Program-made: the position numbers and the translations under genes | Notes under the pieces: generated by a model | What the model was told of the DNA's origin: nothing | Seen by the model: only the letters and a program-made list of their open reading frames with translations | Database searches by the model: none | From: Microbacterium commune | Lineage (GTDB): Bacteria; Actinomycetota; Actinomycetes; Actinomycetales; Microbacteriaceae | NCBI RefSeq assembly: GCF_014836945.1 | Contig: NZ_JACSPX010000001.1 | Location: forward strand, 452,952 to 516,951 | Length of the DNA stretch: 64,000 bases | Direction of reading: 5' to 3' | In this document: positions 1 through 9,150 of the stretch, one piece after another | Layout of the letters: the number at the start of each line of letters is the position of its first letter | How positions within the stretch are numbered: position 1 is the stretch's first letter

Positions 1-49
1 CCCGTTCCCCCCCGCGCGCGACCGAGCGCCGCGCGGGGGCGGGAACGGG
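1..49 (-). terminator. Terminator hairpin behind the gene at 51-1301
   Basis: The arms CCCGTTCCC (1-9) and GGGAACGGG (41-49) are perfectly complementary, and the GC-rich interior (CGCGCG facing CGCGCGG) can lengthen the stem. It begins directly after the stop codon of the minus-strand gene. There is no clear T tract inside the window, so it could be a weak intrinsic terminator or only an RNA 3' end stabiliser. Confidence 0.6.
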
Positions 50-50
50 C

Positions 51-1301
51 TCAGCGCTTGAGCACGCGGCGCGCCCAGATCACCATGTCGATGATCGCGT
101 CGACGATCAGCAGCACGCCGAGCCCACGCAGCAGCGGAGATCGGGCCCTGCTCGCGGCGATTCCGGCGGCGAGCTCGGCCGCGCTGATCGCGGCTCCGAT
201 GGTCGGGCGCTCGCGCACGAACCGCGCGGCGCGCGGCAGCGGCCGCTCGCGTCGGGTGAGGGCGGTGACCTCGCCGATCCCCGCGATGGCGAGGTCGGCC
301 ACTGTGCGCGGCCAGCCGCGCGGCGTGAAGCGGCGCCCGGTCGTCTGCTCGGCGACTCCGGCGGTGATGAGCGCGTCCGGCACACCGAACGCGGCGACGA
401 ACGCACGCACGCGATCCAGCTCGCCCTGCGTGCCGCCCAGCGCCTCCGGCGCGCATGCGCGCGTCGCCGCCGCGACATCGACTGCGTCGCCCAGATTCAG
501 CCCCTGCAGCTCCTCGGTCGTGCCGTCGGCCTCGAGCAGCATGCGACGGTAGACATCCGCGCTCTCGGGCACCCCGATCGCGTCGATGTCGAGCACCGGC
601 CGCGTGAGCCGCTCGATGTTCGGCCAGAACATGCCCGTGCGCCCACCGGCCGTGACCTCCACCCAGGCGTCGCCGTGCTGTGGAAGGTTCAGCTCGATGA
701 TCGGCTCGTCCGCGCGGCCTCCTGACAGCGCCATGTGCGGCTGGTCGGTCGCGTAGCGGTAAAGAGACCAGGTCTCGTCCTCGAGATAGTCGACGTCGAC
801 GCCCGTCACCTGCGCGGTGATGCGCGCGCCCCACGGCCCGCGCCGGGAGAACTCCGCCACTCGCACCGGCGCCAGTTCGAAGTCGATGTCGTCGTCGTCG
901 GCATCGAGCATCCCGAACCCGGCGAGGTCTTCAGACGCGGCGGCCGGGTCGTCGAGCTGCTCGAACGCTGCGCCGTACTGCTCGTCGAGCTCCTGATCGA
1001 CCTCTTCGAGTGCGTCGTCGGTCAGGCCGAGATGCAGCGTGAGCGCGGCGGTCTGGAACAGCCGCTGCAGGTCGAGGGCGCTCAGGTCGAAACGCAGGCG
1101 GTCGTCGTCGTCGAGAGCGACGACGTGCCCGCTCTCGGTCACCGGGATCAGGAAGACGGCTTGGTCGCCGTCGAAGACTCGGGATGCCGCGAGCACCCGC
1201 TCCTTTCGCAGCAGCTCCGCCGCGATCGGGGTCGGGTCGACGCCTTCCGAGGAATCGACCGAGGCGTAGTTGACGTGGAACGCGATCTGATCTGCTGACA
1301 C
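51..1301 (-). CDS. Uncharacterised acidic protein with a C-terminal hydrophobic segment
   Basis: A 416-residue protein that I do not recognise. The N-terminal half is rich in Asp and Glu, with acidic clusters such as DDDDR near residue 64 and DADDDDIDFE near residue 132. It looks like a globular YbjN- or SseB-like fold, but no defining motif is visible. The last 25 residues or so (LGVLLIVDAIIDMVIWARR) form one hydrophobic helix ending in basic residues, so the protein may be tail-anchored to the membrane. The GTG start has no Shine-Dalgarno sequence; instead TAGCCT (1308-1313 on the minus strand) sits six bases upstream, which suggests a leaderless mRNA. The gene follows the small membrane protein gene at 1321-1845 but probably has its own promoter. 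The reading frame is confident; the function is unknown. Confidence 0.8.
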   Translation of the reverse strand: MSADQIAFHVNYASVDSSEGVDPTPIAAELLRKERVLAASRVFDGDQAVFLIPVTESGHVVALDDDDRLRFDLSALDLQRLFQTAALTLHLGLTDDALEEVDQELDEQYGAAFEQLDDPAAASEDLAGFGMLDADDDDIDFELAPVRVAEFSRRGPWGARITAQVTGVDVDYLEDETWSLYRYATDQPHMALSGGRADEPIIELNLPQHGDAWVEVTAGGRTGMFWPNIERLTRPVLDIDAIGVPESADVYRRMLLEADGTTEELQGLNLGDAVDVAAATRACAPEALGGTQGELDRVRAFVAAFGVPDALITAGVAEQTTGRRFTPRGWPRTVADLAIAGIGEVTALTRRERPLPRAARFVRERPTIGAAISAAELAAGIAASRARSPLLRGLGVLLIVDAIIDMVIWARRVLKR

Positions 1302-1320
1302 CCCTCGAGGCTACCCGTCG

Positions 1321-1845
1321 TCACTCGACGGGAGGTGTCAGCAGTCCTGTCGTGAAGGCCGGATCGCTGAACATCACCACCGAGATGCACCCCGACACGA
1401 GCGACATCGTGATGACGAAGCCGACCAGCGGGATCCACCACGCCGACCTGCCGCGCTTCAGCTGACGCAACGACAGCCACGCGGTCACCGCGTATCCGAC
1501 GAGCAGAACGACCACGGCGACGACGCCCCAGGTTCGCGCGGCCGCATAGTTGGTGAATTCGCCGTCGATGCCGATCATCTGCATCGAGTCGTTCAGAGTC
1601 GATGCCATGTTCACGAACTGTGGGATCGACGAGAGCACGTTCACCAGGCCGAACCCCAGCAGCACGAGGGTGACCAGACGACCCATCGGGCGAGCGGGAG
1701 CGCTCGGGGCCGTGGGTCGTGCGGCCGTCGGCGCGGGCTCGGGAGCGGATGCCACGGGATCGGCGCCCAGCGGAGGCAGTCCTGCGCGCGCACGCTGCTC
1801 TTCCGGAGACGCGTACTCGCCGTACTGCGGCCGCTCGATGCTCAT
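1321..1845 (-). CDS. Small multi-pass membrane protein (DUF6264-like)
   Basis: A 174-residue protein with a Pro/Ala-rich cytoplasmic N-terminus (about 1-52, containing [13 protein letters not shown]) followed by three hydrophobic segments (about 55-78, 102-122, 134-158). From memory the layout, including GIDGEFTN between the first two helices, matches the actinobacterial family DUF6264, whose function is unknown. The ATG at 1845 was chosen because it overlaps the ispH stop codon as ATGA, so the two are translationally coupled. A longer in-frame extension to 2067 lies wholly inside ispH and was discarded. Coupling to ispH is a matter of position only; no role in isoprenoid synthesis can be inferred. 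Confidence 0.8.
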   Translation of the reverse strand: MSIERPQYGEYASPEEQRARAGLPPLGADPVASAPEPAPTAARPTAPSAPARPMGRLVTLVLLGFGLVNVLSSIPQFVNMASTLNDSMQMIGIDGEFTNYAAARTWGVVAVVVLLVGYAVTAWLSLRQLKRGRSAWWIPLVGFVITMSLVSGCISVVMFSDPAFTTGLLTPPVE

Positions 1846-2921
1846 GTGCGCGAGACCCGGCCGCCCAGGGCACGCTCGTCGCGCTTGCCCGAGTTGTCCT
1901 GGCGCAGCTCCTTGGGCAGCGAGAACATGAGGTCCTCCTCCGCCGTGCGCACCTCTTCGATGTCGGTGTAGCCCGCCTCGTCGAGTGCGTCGAGCACCTC
2001 GCGCACGAGCACCTCGGGCACCGAGGCGCCGCTGGTCACGCCGACGGTGCGCACACCGTCGAGCCATTCCTGCCTGACCTCGTCGGCGTAGTCGACGCGG
2101 TACGCGGCCTTCGCTCCGTACTCCAGCGCGACCTCGACCAGGCGCACGCTGTTCGAGGAGTTCGCCGATCCGACGACAATGACGAGATCCGCATCCTTCG
2201 CGACCTTCTTGATGGCCACCTGACGGTTCTGGGTGGCGTAGCAGATGTCGTCGGAGGGCGGGTTCTGCAGCTCGGGGAAGCGGGTGCGCAGCCGGTTGAC
2301 GGTCTCCATCGTCTCGTCGACGGAGAGCGTGGTCTGCGACAGCCAGACGACCCTGCTGGGGTCTCGCACGACGACCGTGTCGGCCTCGGCGGGCGAATTG
2401 ACGACGGTCACGCGCTCGGGTGCGTGGCCCGCGGTGCCCTCGACCTCTTCGTGACCGTCGTGACCGATCAGCAGGATCTCGAAGTCGTCTCGGGCGAAGC
2501 GCACCGCCTCGCGGTGCACCTTGGTGACCAGCGGGCAGGTCGCGTCGATCGCGTGCAGCCCGCGATCGGCGGCGCCCTGCACCACCGCCGGCGAGACGCC
2601 GTGCGCACTGAAGACGACGTGAGCACCCTCGGGAACCTCGTCGACCTCCTCGACGAAGATCGCGCCCTTCTGCTCGAGTTCGGTGACGACATGGATGTTG
2701 TGCACGATCTGCTTGCGCACGTACACCGGGGCGCCGTAGCGCTCGAGCGCCTTCTCGACGGCCACGACGGCGCGGTCGACACCCGCGCAGTAGCCGCGAG
2801 GAGCGGCCAGCAGCACGCGCTTCTCGCCGTCGACCGGACGGTTCTCGAGGCGCGCACGCTCGACGGCGCGATGGCGGGTCGGGATGTGCGGCAGAGGCAG
2901 CGAGACAGTGGTTGAGCTCAC
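1842..2921 (-). CDS. ispH: 4-hydroxy-3-methylbut-2-enyl diphosphate reductase
   Basis: IspH catalyses the last step of the MEP pathway, reducing HMBPP to IPP and DMAPP on a [4Fe-4S] cluster. The 359-residue protein has the three expected cysteine regions: [12 protein letters not shown] near residue 40, [14 protein letters not shown] near 130 and [10 protein letters not shown] near 248, with the third cysteine in [11 protein letters not shown] near 225. Internal motifs such as FSAHGVSP and [10 protein letters not shown] are also in place. About 35 extra residues precede the core fold, as in other actinobacterial copies. The GTG start at 2921 is preceded by TAGACT (2928-2933 on the minus strand) at six bases and no ribosome site, so it looks leaderless. 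It heads a short operon with the membrane protein at 1321-1845. Confidence 0.97.
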   Translation of the reverse strand: MSSTTVSLPLPHIPTRHRAVERARLENRPVDGEKRVLLAAPRGYCAGVDRAVVAVEKALERYGAPVYVRKQIVHNIHVVTELEQKGAIFVEEVDEVPEGAHVVFSAHGVSPAVVQGAADRGLHAIDATCPLVTKVHREAVRFARDDFEILLIGHDGHEEVEGTAGHAPERVTVVNSPAEADTVVVRDPSRVVWLSQTTLSVDETMETVNRLRTRFPELQNPPSDDICYATQNRQVAIKKVAKDADLVIVVGSANSSNSVRLVEVALEYGAKAAYRVDYADEVRQEWLDGVRTVGVTSGASVPEVLVREVLDALDEAGYTDIEEVRTAEEDLMFSLPKELRQDNSGKRDERALGGRVSRT

Positions 2922-2989
2922 TCCGTCAGTCTACCGATGCCACCTGTTCGCGGGCCGGGAGCGGGCGGCCCGGCGGGCCGTGTCGCATG

Positions 2990-3056
2990 GGGGGCCGACA
3001 CTCCAGATGTCGGACCGATTCACGGGAACCGTCCGACATCTGGAGTGTCGGCCCCC
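2990..3056. repeat. Interspersed palindrome, copy 1
   Basis: Two perfectly complementary 26-base arms (2990-3015 and 3031-3056) flank a 15-base loop. Each arm is itself a mini-hairpin, CCGACA-7-TGTCGG behind five G or C. It lies in the 196-base divergent gap between ispH and xseA. It is the only copy in the window with both arms flawless. Confidence 0.95.
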
Positions 3057-3117
3057 GGAATGCATCGCCCGTCCCGGCCGCGGACGCCGTGTCGGCGGCA
3101 TCCGGAAGAATGGCGGG

Positions 3118-4395
3118 GTGACCGTCTTCGAAGCCACCGCCGTCCCCGGCGAGCCGCCTCCCGCCGACTCGGTCGCCCCGCGCGACTCGACGCCCGCGGC
3201 ACCGACATCGGTCGCGCGCCTGAACGGCACCATCCGCGACTTCATCGCCCGCTGGAACACCGTCTGGGTCGAGGGCGAGATCACCTCATGGAACGTGCGC
3301 GGCGGCAACGTCTTCGCGCGCCTGAAGGACACCCGCTCAGACGCGCAGATCTCGGTTCGCGTCTGGTCGAGCGTGCGCCCGCGCATCCCCGCCGACCTCG
3401 CCGTCGGCGATCACGTCGTCGCTGCCGTCAAAGCCGACTACTTCGTCAAGGGCGGCGACTTCAGCTTCATCGTCTCGGCGATGAAGCATGTGGGCCTCGG
3501 CGATCAGCTCGAGCGGCTCGAGAAGCTGCGCGTGCAGCTGCGGCAGGAGGGTCTGTTCGACTCGTCGCGCAAGAAGAGCCTGCCGTTCCTGCCGCATTGC
3601 ATCGGACTGATCACCGGCGAGCGCTCGGATGCCGAGAAGGACGTGCATCGCAACGCCGAGCTGCGCTGGCCGCAGGTGCGCTTCCGCACCGAGCACGTCG
3701 CCGTCCAGGGCGACCGGTGCGTTCCCGAGGTGCTCGCGGCGCTGCAGCGGCTGGATGCCGATCCCGACGTCGACGTGATCATCATCGCCCGCGGCGGCGG
3801 CGACCCGCAGACCCTGCTCGGCTTCAGCGACGAGCGGCTCGTGCGTGCCGTCGCAGCCGCATCCACGCCGGTCGTCAGCGCGATCGGGCACGAGAACGAC
3901 CATCCCCTGCTCGACGACGTCGCCGATCTGCGCGCCTCGACCCCGACGGATGCCGCGAAGCGGGTCGTTCCGGATGTCGGCGAGCAGCGCGCGATCGTCG
4001 CGCAGCTGCGGGCGCGGGCGACGACGCGGCTGATGCAGCGCGTCTCCCACGACATCGCTCAGCTCGAGCAGCTGCGCTCGCGCCCGGTGCTGCGCTCCCC
4101 CGATCCGATCATCGACGAGCGGGCCCAGGAGGTGTGGCTGCTGGTATCCCGAGGTCGCGACACCGTCACCAGAGGGCTGGATGCCGCGCACCGATCCACC
4201 TCCGAGCTGCGCGCCTCGCTGCGCGCCCTCTCCCCCGCCGCCACACTCGCGCGCGGCTACGCCATCGCGCACCTCGACGACGGACGCATCCTCAGCGATG
4301 CGGTCGACGCGCCGGCGGGCACGGCGATGACGGTGACGGTGGATCGCGGATCCATCCGCGCCGTGTCGGAGGGGCGGATACCCGAAGACCGCTGA
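3118..4395 (+). CDS. xseA: Exodeoxyribonuclease VII large subunit
   Basis: Catalytic subunit of ExoVII, which degrades single-stranded DNA from either end into oligonucleotides and works with XseB in repair. The 425-residue product has an N-terminal OB-fold (about 30-130, with VWVEGEITSWN and FARLKD) and a central nuclease domain carrying the family motifs GLITGERSDAEKDV, IIIARGGGDPQTLLGFSDE and SAIGHENDHPLLD. The C-terminal coiled-coil region ends in SPAATLARGYAI and the DGRIL signature. The GTG at 3118 was chosen because the longer open frame upstream runs through the palindromic repeat. AAGAAT six bases ahead of it could be a leaderless -10. xseB follows after a 177-base gap that holds repeat copy 2. 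Confidence 0.96.
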   Translation: MTVFEATAVPGEPPPADSVAPRDSTPAAPTSVARLNGTIRDFIARWNTVWVEGEITSWNVRGGNVFARLKDTRSDAQISVRVWSSVRPRIPADLAVGDHVVAAVKADYFVKGGDFSFIVSAMKHVGLGDQLERLEKLRVQLRQEGLFDSSRKKSLPFLPHCIGLITGERSDAEKDVHRNAELRWPQVRFRTEHVAVQGDRCVPEVLAALQRLDADPDVDVIIIARGGGDPQTLLGFSDERLVRAVAAASTPVVSAIGHENDHPLLDDVADLRASTPTDAAKRVVPDVGEQRAIVAQLRARATTRLMQRVSHDIAQLEQLRSRPVLRSPDPIIDERAQEVWLLVSRGRDTVTRGLDAAHRSTSELRASLRALSPAATLARGYAIAHLDDGRILSDAVDAPAGTAMTVTVDRGSIRAVSEGRIPEDR

Positions 4396-4429
4396 ACAGC
4401 AGCACACTGCTCTGCTGCCCCTGCGCTCC

Positions 4430-4496
4430 GGGGGCCGACACTCCACCTGTCGGACGGTCCCCGCGAATGCGTCCGACATCTGGCGTGTCGGCCCCC
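4430..4496. repeat. Interspersed palindrome, copy 2
   Basis: Same 26-15-26 design as copy 1 (arms 4430-4455 and 4471-4496), lying between xseA and xseB. Three bases in the spacer of the mini-hairpin differ between the arms, yet all four CCGACA/TGTCGG stem halves are intact. This is the only copy where the long stem is weakened while both small stems survive. Confidence 0.93.
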
Positions 4497-4572
4497 GGCC
4501 TGTTCGCGCAGACCGCTCCCCGCGGCACGCTGCGGCGGATCGGGGCGTCCGACACGCCGGTAGGATGGGGGC

Positions 4573-4803
4573 GTGACTGCCCCCAGCGACTCCCCCGTCG
4601 AAGACCTGTCGTTCGAGGCCGCACGCGACGAGCTCGTGCGCGTGGTCGCGGAGCTCGAACAGGGTTCCCCCACGCTCGAGCACTCGCTCGCGCTCTGGGA
4701 GCGCGGCGAGGCGCTGGCGGCACGCTGCGAGGAATGGCTGCTCGGCGCGAAGCGCCGTCTCGATGCGGCTCGGGACGCGGCATCCGGCGGAGCAGGCGAA
4801 TGA
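4573..4803 (+). CDS. xseB: Exodeoxyribonuclease VII small subunit
   Basis: The small helical subunit that binds XseA several copies at a time. The 76 residues show the family pattern: [20 protein letters not shown], then [16 protein letters not shown], then [13 protein letters not shown]. The length is normal. The GTG at 4573 lies six bases after TAGGAT (4561-4566) with no Shine-Dalgarno sequence, so xseB probably starts its own leaderless transcript although it follows xseA. Its stop overlaps the next start as ATGA, beginning a four-gene translationally coupled run through fumC. Confidence 0.95.
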   Translation: MTAPSDSPVEDLSFEAARDELVRVVAELEQGSPTLEHSLALWERGEALAARCEEWLLGAKRRLDAARDAASGGAGE

Positions 4804-5441
4804 GCCGCGAACCGCGCGTCGTCGCAGGTCTCGGTCGACCCGAGACCGCCCAGGAGACCGCTGACCGCAAGGCGGAGTCGAGCCGGGTCTACCGGTCGAG
4901 TCAGACGTTCCGCAACCTCATCGCCGCACTCATCGTGACGGTCGGCGTGGTCGCCGTCGTCGTTCTCGGCGTGCCGCGCGGCCAGGTTCCCGATCGCCCC
5001 GCGATCGACGTCGCCGCGATCGCCGCAGACGTCGAGACGTCGATGCAGCGCGCCGCCCTCGTCGTCGAGCCCGACGAGTACTGGCGGGTCAACGAGGCCG
5101 CCCTCTCGGGCGGCAGCACCCGGGTGTGGACGATCACCCTCGCCCCGGCTGCCGACGACGAGCGCGGATTCGTCCGTGTGGCACAGGCCTTCGGCGCCGA
5201 CGTCGGCTGGGCCCCGCAGGTGCTCGACGGCATGGCTCCGAACGGCACCACGACGATCGATGGGCGCGAGTGGGACGAGTTCGACCTGCGCGGTCGGGGC
5301 ACCGCCAACATCTCGTACGCCATCGGGACCCAGGCCGGCCCCGACTACATCCTGCTTTACGGCTCGCAGTCGCCCGAGGCGACCGCCGAGCTGGCAGAGA
5401 CCCTGTCCGCACAGATCGACGACCTTGAGGAGGCCGAATGA
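4800..5441 (+). CDS. DUF4245 family membrane-anchored protein
   Basis: A 213-residue protein. A basic, polar N-terminus (about 1-40) leads into one transmembrane helix (about 41-60, [19 protein letters not shown]), and the remaining 150 residues should lie outside the membrane. Features such as [18 protein letters not shown] and [16 protein letters not shown] agree with what I recall of actinobacterial DUF4245, a family without known function that often follows xseB. The ATG at 4800 overlaps the xseB stop, and the gene's own stop overlaps the carbonic anhydrase start, so it sits in the middle of a coupled operon. Several longer frames on this strand are artefacts. Confidence 0.85.
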   Translation: MSREPRVVAGLGRPETAQETADRKAESSRVYRSSQTFRNLIAALIVTVGVVAVVVLGVPRGQVPDRPAIDVAAIAADVETSMQRAALVVEPDEYWRVNEAALSGGSTRVWTITLAPAADDERGFVRVAQAFGADVGWAPQVLDGMAPNGTTTIDGREWDEFDLRGRGTANISYAIGTQAGPDYILLYGSQSPEATAELAETLSAQIDDLEEAE

Positions 5442-6112
5442 CCGCAACGCTCACACCCGCTGAGGCATGGCGGGAGATGCTCGATGGCAACAGGCGATTC
5501 GTCGCCGGCACGCCGGCGCACCCGCACCAGGACGTCTCCAAGCGTCACGAGCTGGCCGACGGTCAGGCGCCGATCGCGACGCTGTTCGGATGCTCGGATT
5601 CGCGCCTCGCCGCCGAGATCATCTTCGACAAGGGTCTGGGCGACCTGTTCGTCGTCCGCAACGCGGGACAGGTGATCGGCGAGTCGATCGTCGCCAGCCT
5701 CGAGTACGCCGTGGGCATTCTCAACGTGCCGCTGATCGTCGTGCTCGCCCACGACTCGTGCGGCGCGGTGCGTGCGGCCATCGACGGCACCGCCATCGAC
5801 TCGCCCCCGCTTCCGGCCGGAATCTGGAAGCTGATCGCACCGATCGTCCCGGCAGCGCGCAAGGTGCTCGCCGAGACCGGCGGCACGACGACCGCCGACA
5901 TCGACGCCGAGCTGGTCGGCCGCGAGCACCTGCGCAACACCGTCGCCGATCTGCTGCACTCGTCCGAGATGATCAGCAACGCGGTCGCCGCGGGCCGACT
6001 GGGCATCGTTGGCGCCAACTACCGCCTCGCAGAGGGCACTGCGGTGCCCGTCGTCACTGTGGGCATCGACACCGAGGGGCACATCCCCGCTTCTGAGGAG
6101 GTATCGGCATGA
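5438..6112 (+). CDS. Beta-class carbonic anhydrase
   Basis: Zinc enzyme interconverting CO2 and bicarbonate. The 224 residues carry the complete beta-class zinc site: CSDSRL near residue 51 (Cys and the Asp-Arg dyad) and HDSCGAV near residue 105 (His and Cys). RNAGQVI and [19 protein letters not shown] complete the signature. The start overlaps the DUF4245 gene by ATGA, and its own stop overlaps fumC. The pairing with fumC is common in this family and may serve bicarbonate supply for anaplerosis; ppc lies 30 kb away. Confidence 0.95.
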   Translation: MTATLTPAEAWREMLDGNRRFVAGTPAHPHQDVSKRHELADGQAPIATLFGCSDSRLAAEIIFDKGLGDLFVVRNAGQVIGESIVASLEYAVGILNVPLIVVLAHDSCGAVRAAIDGTAIDSPPLPAGIWKLIAPIVPAARKVLAETGGTTTADIDAELVGREHLRNTVADLLHSSEMISNAVAAGRLGIVGANYRLAEGTAVPVVTVGIDTEGHIPASEEVSA

Positions 6113-7503
6113 CCGACATCGAGTACCGCATCGAACACGACACCATGGGCGAGGTGCGCGTTCCCGCCAAGGCCCTGTACAGCGCCCAGACTCAGCGCGC
6201 CGTCGAGAACTTCCCGATCTCGGGCAAGGGACTCGAATCCACTCAGATCGCCGCACTGGCCCGCATCAAGAAGGCTGCCGCCCTCGCGAACAAGGAGCTC
6301 GGCACGCTCGACGCAGCGATCGCGGACGCGATCGCTCAGGCGGCCGACGAGGTGGCCTCCGGCAAGCACGACGGCGAGTTCCCGGTCGACACCTACCAGA
6401 CCGGTTCTGGCACCTCGTCGAACATGAACATGAACGAGGTGCTGGCGAACCTGGCATCCGGAATCCTCGGCTCGGCCGTGCACCCGAACGACCACGTCAA
6501 CGCGTCGCAGTCGTCGAACGACGTCTTCCCGACGTCGGTGCACATCGCGGTCACCCAGGCGCTCATCGACACCCTCATCCCGTCGCTCGACCACCTCGCC
6601 GTCGCCCTCGAGGCGAAGGCGGAGCTGTGGAAGGACGTCGTCAAGTCCGGCCGCACCCACCTCATGGACGCGACCCCGGTCACGCTCGGCCAGGAGTTCG
6701 GCGGCTACGCGCGCCAGATCCGGCTGGGCATCGAGCGCGTGCAGTCGGCCCTCCCCCGCGTGGCGGAGGTGCCCCTCGGCGGCACCGCTGTGGGCACCGG
6801 CATCAACACTCCGACCGGCTTCCCGCAGAAGGTCATCGAGCTGCTCGCGGCCGAGACCGAGCTTCCGATCACCGAGGCGAAGGACCACTTCGAGGCTCAG
6901 GCCAACCGTGACGGGCTCGTCGAGACGTCGGGCGCTCTGCGCACCATCGCCGTGTCGCTGACCAAGATCAACAACGACCTGCGCTGGATGGGCTCGGGCC
7001 CGAACACCGGTCTCGGCGAGCTGCACATCCCCGACCTGCAGCCGGGATCGTCGATCATGCCCGGCAAGGTCAACCCGGTCGTGCCCGAGGCCGTGCTCAT
7101 GGTGTGCGCGCGCGTGATCGGCAACGACGCGACCGTCGCCTGGGCCGGCGCGTCGGGCTCGTTCGAGCTGAACGTCGCCATCCCCGTGATGGGCACCGCG
7201 CTGCTGGAGTCGATCCGTCTGCTCTCGAACGCCGTGCGCGTGCTGGCCGACAAGACCGTCGACGGCCTCGAGGCCAACGTCGAGCGCGCCGCCGCGTTCG
7301 CCGGCATGAGCCCGTCGATCGTCACGCCGTTGAACAAGGTCATCGGTTACGAGGCCGCCGCGAAGATCGCCAAGCACTCGGTCGCGAAGGGCATCACGGT
7401 GCGCGACGCCGTGATCGACCTCGGCTACGTCGAGCGCGGGGAGATCTCGGAGGAGGAGCTCGATGCGAAGCTCGACCTCCTGTCGATGACCCACCCGGGC
7501 TGA
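6109..7503 (+). CDS. fumC: Fumarate hydratase, class II
   Basis: Iron-independent fumarase of the TCA cycle, a homotetramer of the aspartase/fumarase superfamily. The 464 residues have the normal length. They show the substrate-site motifs GSGTSSNMN near residue 104, SSNDVFPTS near 140, [10 protein letters not shown] near 187 (with the catalytic His) and the signature loop [11 protein letters not shown] near 317 with the catalytic Ser. The ATG overlaps the carbonic anhydrase stop. Repeat copy 3 starts 36 bases after the stop and ends in GTTTT, so it probably doubles as the operon terminator. Confidence 0.97.
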   Translation: MTDIEYRIEHDTMGEVRVPAKALYSAQTQRAVENFPISGKGLESTQIAALARIKKAAALANKELGTLDAAIADAIAQAADEVASGKHDGEFPVDTYQTGSGTSSNMNMNEVLANLASGILGSAVHPNDHVNASQSSNDVFPTSVHIAVTQALIDTLIPSLDHLAVALEAKAELWKDVVKSGRTHLMDATPVTLGQEFGGYARQIRLGIERVQSALPRVAEVPLGGTAVGTGINTPTGFPQKVIELLAAETELPITEAKDHFEAQANRDGLVETSGALRTIAVSLTKINNDLRWMGSGPNTGLGELHIPDLQPGSSIMPGKVNPVVPEAVLMVCARVIGNDATVAWAGASGSFELNVAIPVMGTALLESIRLLSNAVRVLADKTVDGLEANVERAAAFAGMSPSIVTPLNKVIGYEAAAKIAKHSVAKGITVRDAVIDLGYVERGEISEEELDAKLDLLSMTHPG

Positions 7504-7538
7504 GGCCTTCGGTCGTCCGGTCTTCCGCGTTACATTCC

Positions 7539-7605
7539 GGGGGCCGACACTCCAGATGTCGGACGTTTCGCCATGATCCGTCCGTCACCTGGAGTGTCGG
7601 CCCCC
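7539..7605. repeat. Interspersed palindrome, copy 3 (probable fumC terminator)
   Basis: Arms 7539-7564 and 7580-7605 with a 15-base loop. The right arm has two changes (CCGTCACC in place of CCGACATC), which break its small internal hairpin but leave a strong long stem. The four T directly after the right arm make this copy look like an intrinsic terminator for the xseB-to-fumC operon. Confidence 0.93.
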
Positions 7606-7703
7606 GTTTTGCATCCATCCCCATCCCGCAGGATGAGGCAGGTTGTCCACAATCCCCGGTGAACGCGGCCAGGCATGAACGTCGCGTCCCGGATGCTGGG
7701 GGC

Positions 7704-8543
7704 ATGTTCGATCCTCTTGATCTGCTCACCCGCCTCGGTGGGCTCGCGCAGGGCACTCAGCTTCAGGACTACGGCGTCACACGCATGCAGCTCAGCAAGG
7801 CGGTGCGCGGCGGACGGATCGAGCGGTTGCGCCCGGGCGTCTTCGCGACACCCGCAGCAGCGGCCGATGAACGCGACGCCGCACGGCACGGAGGCGCGCT
7901 CACATGTGCCGCGGCCCTGCGGAACCTGGGCGTGTGGGTGATGTCGACGGACGCAGCACCGCATGTCTGGGTCGGCCGCCGTGGACGCGTCTACCCTCAT
8001 TCCGGATGCCAGTGCGTCAGCCACTACTTCCGCAGCGGGCGGGTGCGCTTCGGCGTCGTCGACGTCGAGACCGCCCTTGTACATCTCTACCGCTGCGAGG
8101 GTGAGGAGTCGTTCTTCGCCTCGCTCGAGTCGGCGCTGGCGCAGCGGAAGCTCACCCGATCCGCACGCGCACGCGTCCGCGAGGCGCTGCCGACGCATGC
8201 ACGGTGGCTCGTCGACTTCGCCCGTTCGGACGCCGACAGCGGCCTCGAATCGCTGCTGCGGCTGCGGCTGCATCTGCTGGGGATCGCGCTGGATTGTCAG
8301 GTGGTGATCGCCGGTGTCGGACGCGTCGACTTCGTCGTCGACGGACGCCTCATCATCGAGGCGGACGGCAAGGAGAACCATGACGGCACCACCATGCGGC
8401 ACAGGGATCTGGTTCGGGATGCCGCGGCATCCGCCCTCGGATACGAGACGCTGCACTTCGACTACGCCCAGATCATGCACGACTGGGCGACGGTGCAGCG
8501 CTCCATCATCGCAGCCCTGAAGCGCACGGCTCAGCGGGCGTGA
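7704..8543 (+). CDS. AbiEi/DUF559-type protein: winged-helix N-terminus plus nuclease-like C-terminus
   Basis: A 279-residue protein. The N-terminus (about 15-50, YGVTRMQLSKAVRGGRIERLRPGVFATP) resembles the winged-helix domain of AbiEi-type antitoxins. The C-terminus (about 180-275) resembles DUF559/Vsr-like endonucleases: ESLLRLRLHLLGI, VGRVDFVVDGRLIIEADGKENHD with acidic residues spaced like a PD-(D/E)xK centre, then RDLVRDAAASALGYETLHFDY. Proteins of this build are common in actinobacteria, often without a toxin partner; none is adjacent here. The ATG at 7704 was chosen to begin MFDPLDLL; the upstream extension crosses repeat copy 3. Nuclease activity is an inference. Confidence 0.8.
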   Translation: MFDPLDLLTRLGGLAQGTQLQDYGVTRMQLSKAVRGGRIERLRPGVFATPAAAADERDAARHGGALTCAAALRNLGVWVMSTDAAPHVWVGRRGRVYPHSGCQCVSHYFRSGRVRFGVVDVETALVHLYRCEGEESFFASLESALAQRKLTRSARARVREALPTHARWLVDFARSDADSGLESLLRLRLHLLGIALDCQVVIAGVGRVDFVVDGRLIIEADGKENHDGTTMRHRDLVRDAAASALGYETLHFDYAQIMHDWATVQRSIIAALKRTAQRA

Positions 8544-8598
8544 CGTCCGCTGTGGATAACTCCGACGGGGTCTTGCCGATCCGGGTTACCGTGGTGCG

Positions 8599-9150
8599 GT
8601 GACGATGACGACCACCCTTGTGCGCACGGGCTCGGCCCTCGCGGCTGCCGGTCTGCTCGTCGGGATGCTGTCGGCGTGCACCCCGGAAGCGGATCCCACT
8701 CCCACACCCACGAAGACCGCCGCCTTCGCCACGGATGAGGAGGCGTTCGCCGCCGCCGAGGAAACGTATCGGGCGTTCATCGACGCTCAAAATGAGCTCG
8801 ACTTGTCAGATGAGAGCACCTTTGAAGCCGTATACGCCCTCACTGCCGACGCTGCCTATGCCGCCATTCGAGAAAGTCTGACGCAACTCCAGGCTCAGGG
8901 CGTCACTATGACGGGATCGTCAGTGGTGACCGGCGTGGAACCATTACAAGCGAACTTGGCATCTGGCGCTGTCACCATGCATGTGTGTGTTGACGTCTCC
9001 GCTACTGACCTACTGGACGAGCAAGGCGCCTCGATCGTTCCGCCTTCTCGCGCGGACGTCCAATCTCTGGTCGTCGACTTCGCGATCCACACGACGGGCG
9101 AGCTCAGAGTGGCCCGAACCGCTGGAGATGAAGCGCCATGCCCGACCTAA
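8599..9150 (+). CDS. Small secreted lipoprotein
   Basis: A 183-residue protein with a lipoprotein signal: basic start, hydrophobic stretch ALAAAGLLVGM and lipobox LSAC, so lipidation is expected at about Cys 29. A Pro/Thr linker (PTPTPTKTA) follows. The mature part begins with a helical EEAFAAAEETYRAFIDAQNELD and has cysteines near residue 130 and at the C-terminus. I cannot assign a family. The GTG is six bases behind TACCGT (8587-8592), so it looks leaderless. From about 8790 the base composition drops and codon use loosens; a rare TTA leucine codon lies at 8944-8946. The next gene starts 13 bases inside its 3' end, so the two form a pair. Confidence 0.8.
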   Translation: MTMTTTLVRTGSALAAAGLLVGMLSACTPEADPTPTPTKTAAFATDEEAFAAAEETYRAFIDAQNELDLSDESTFEAVYALTADAAYAAIRESLTQLQAQGVTMTGSSVVTGVEPLQANLASGAVTMHVCVDVSATDLLDEQGASIVPPSRADVQSLVVDFAIHTTGELRVARTAGDEAPCPT

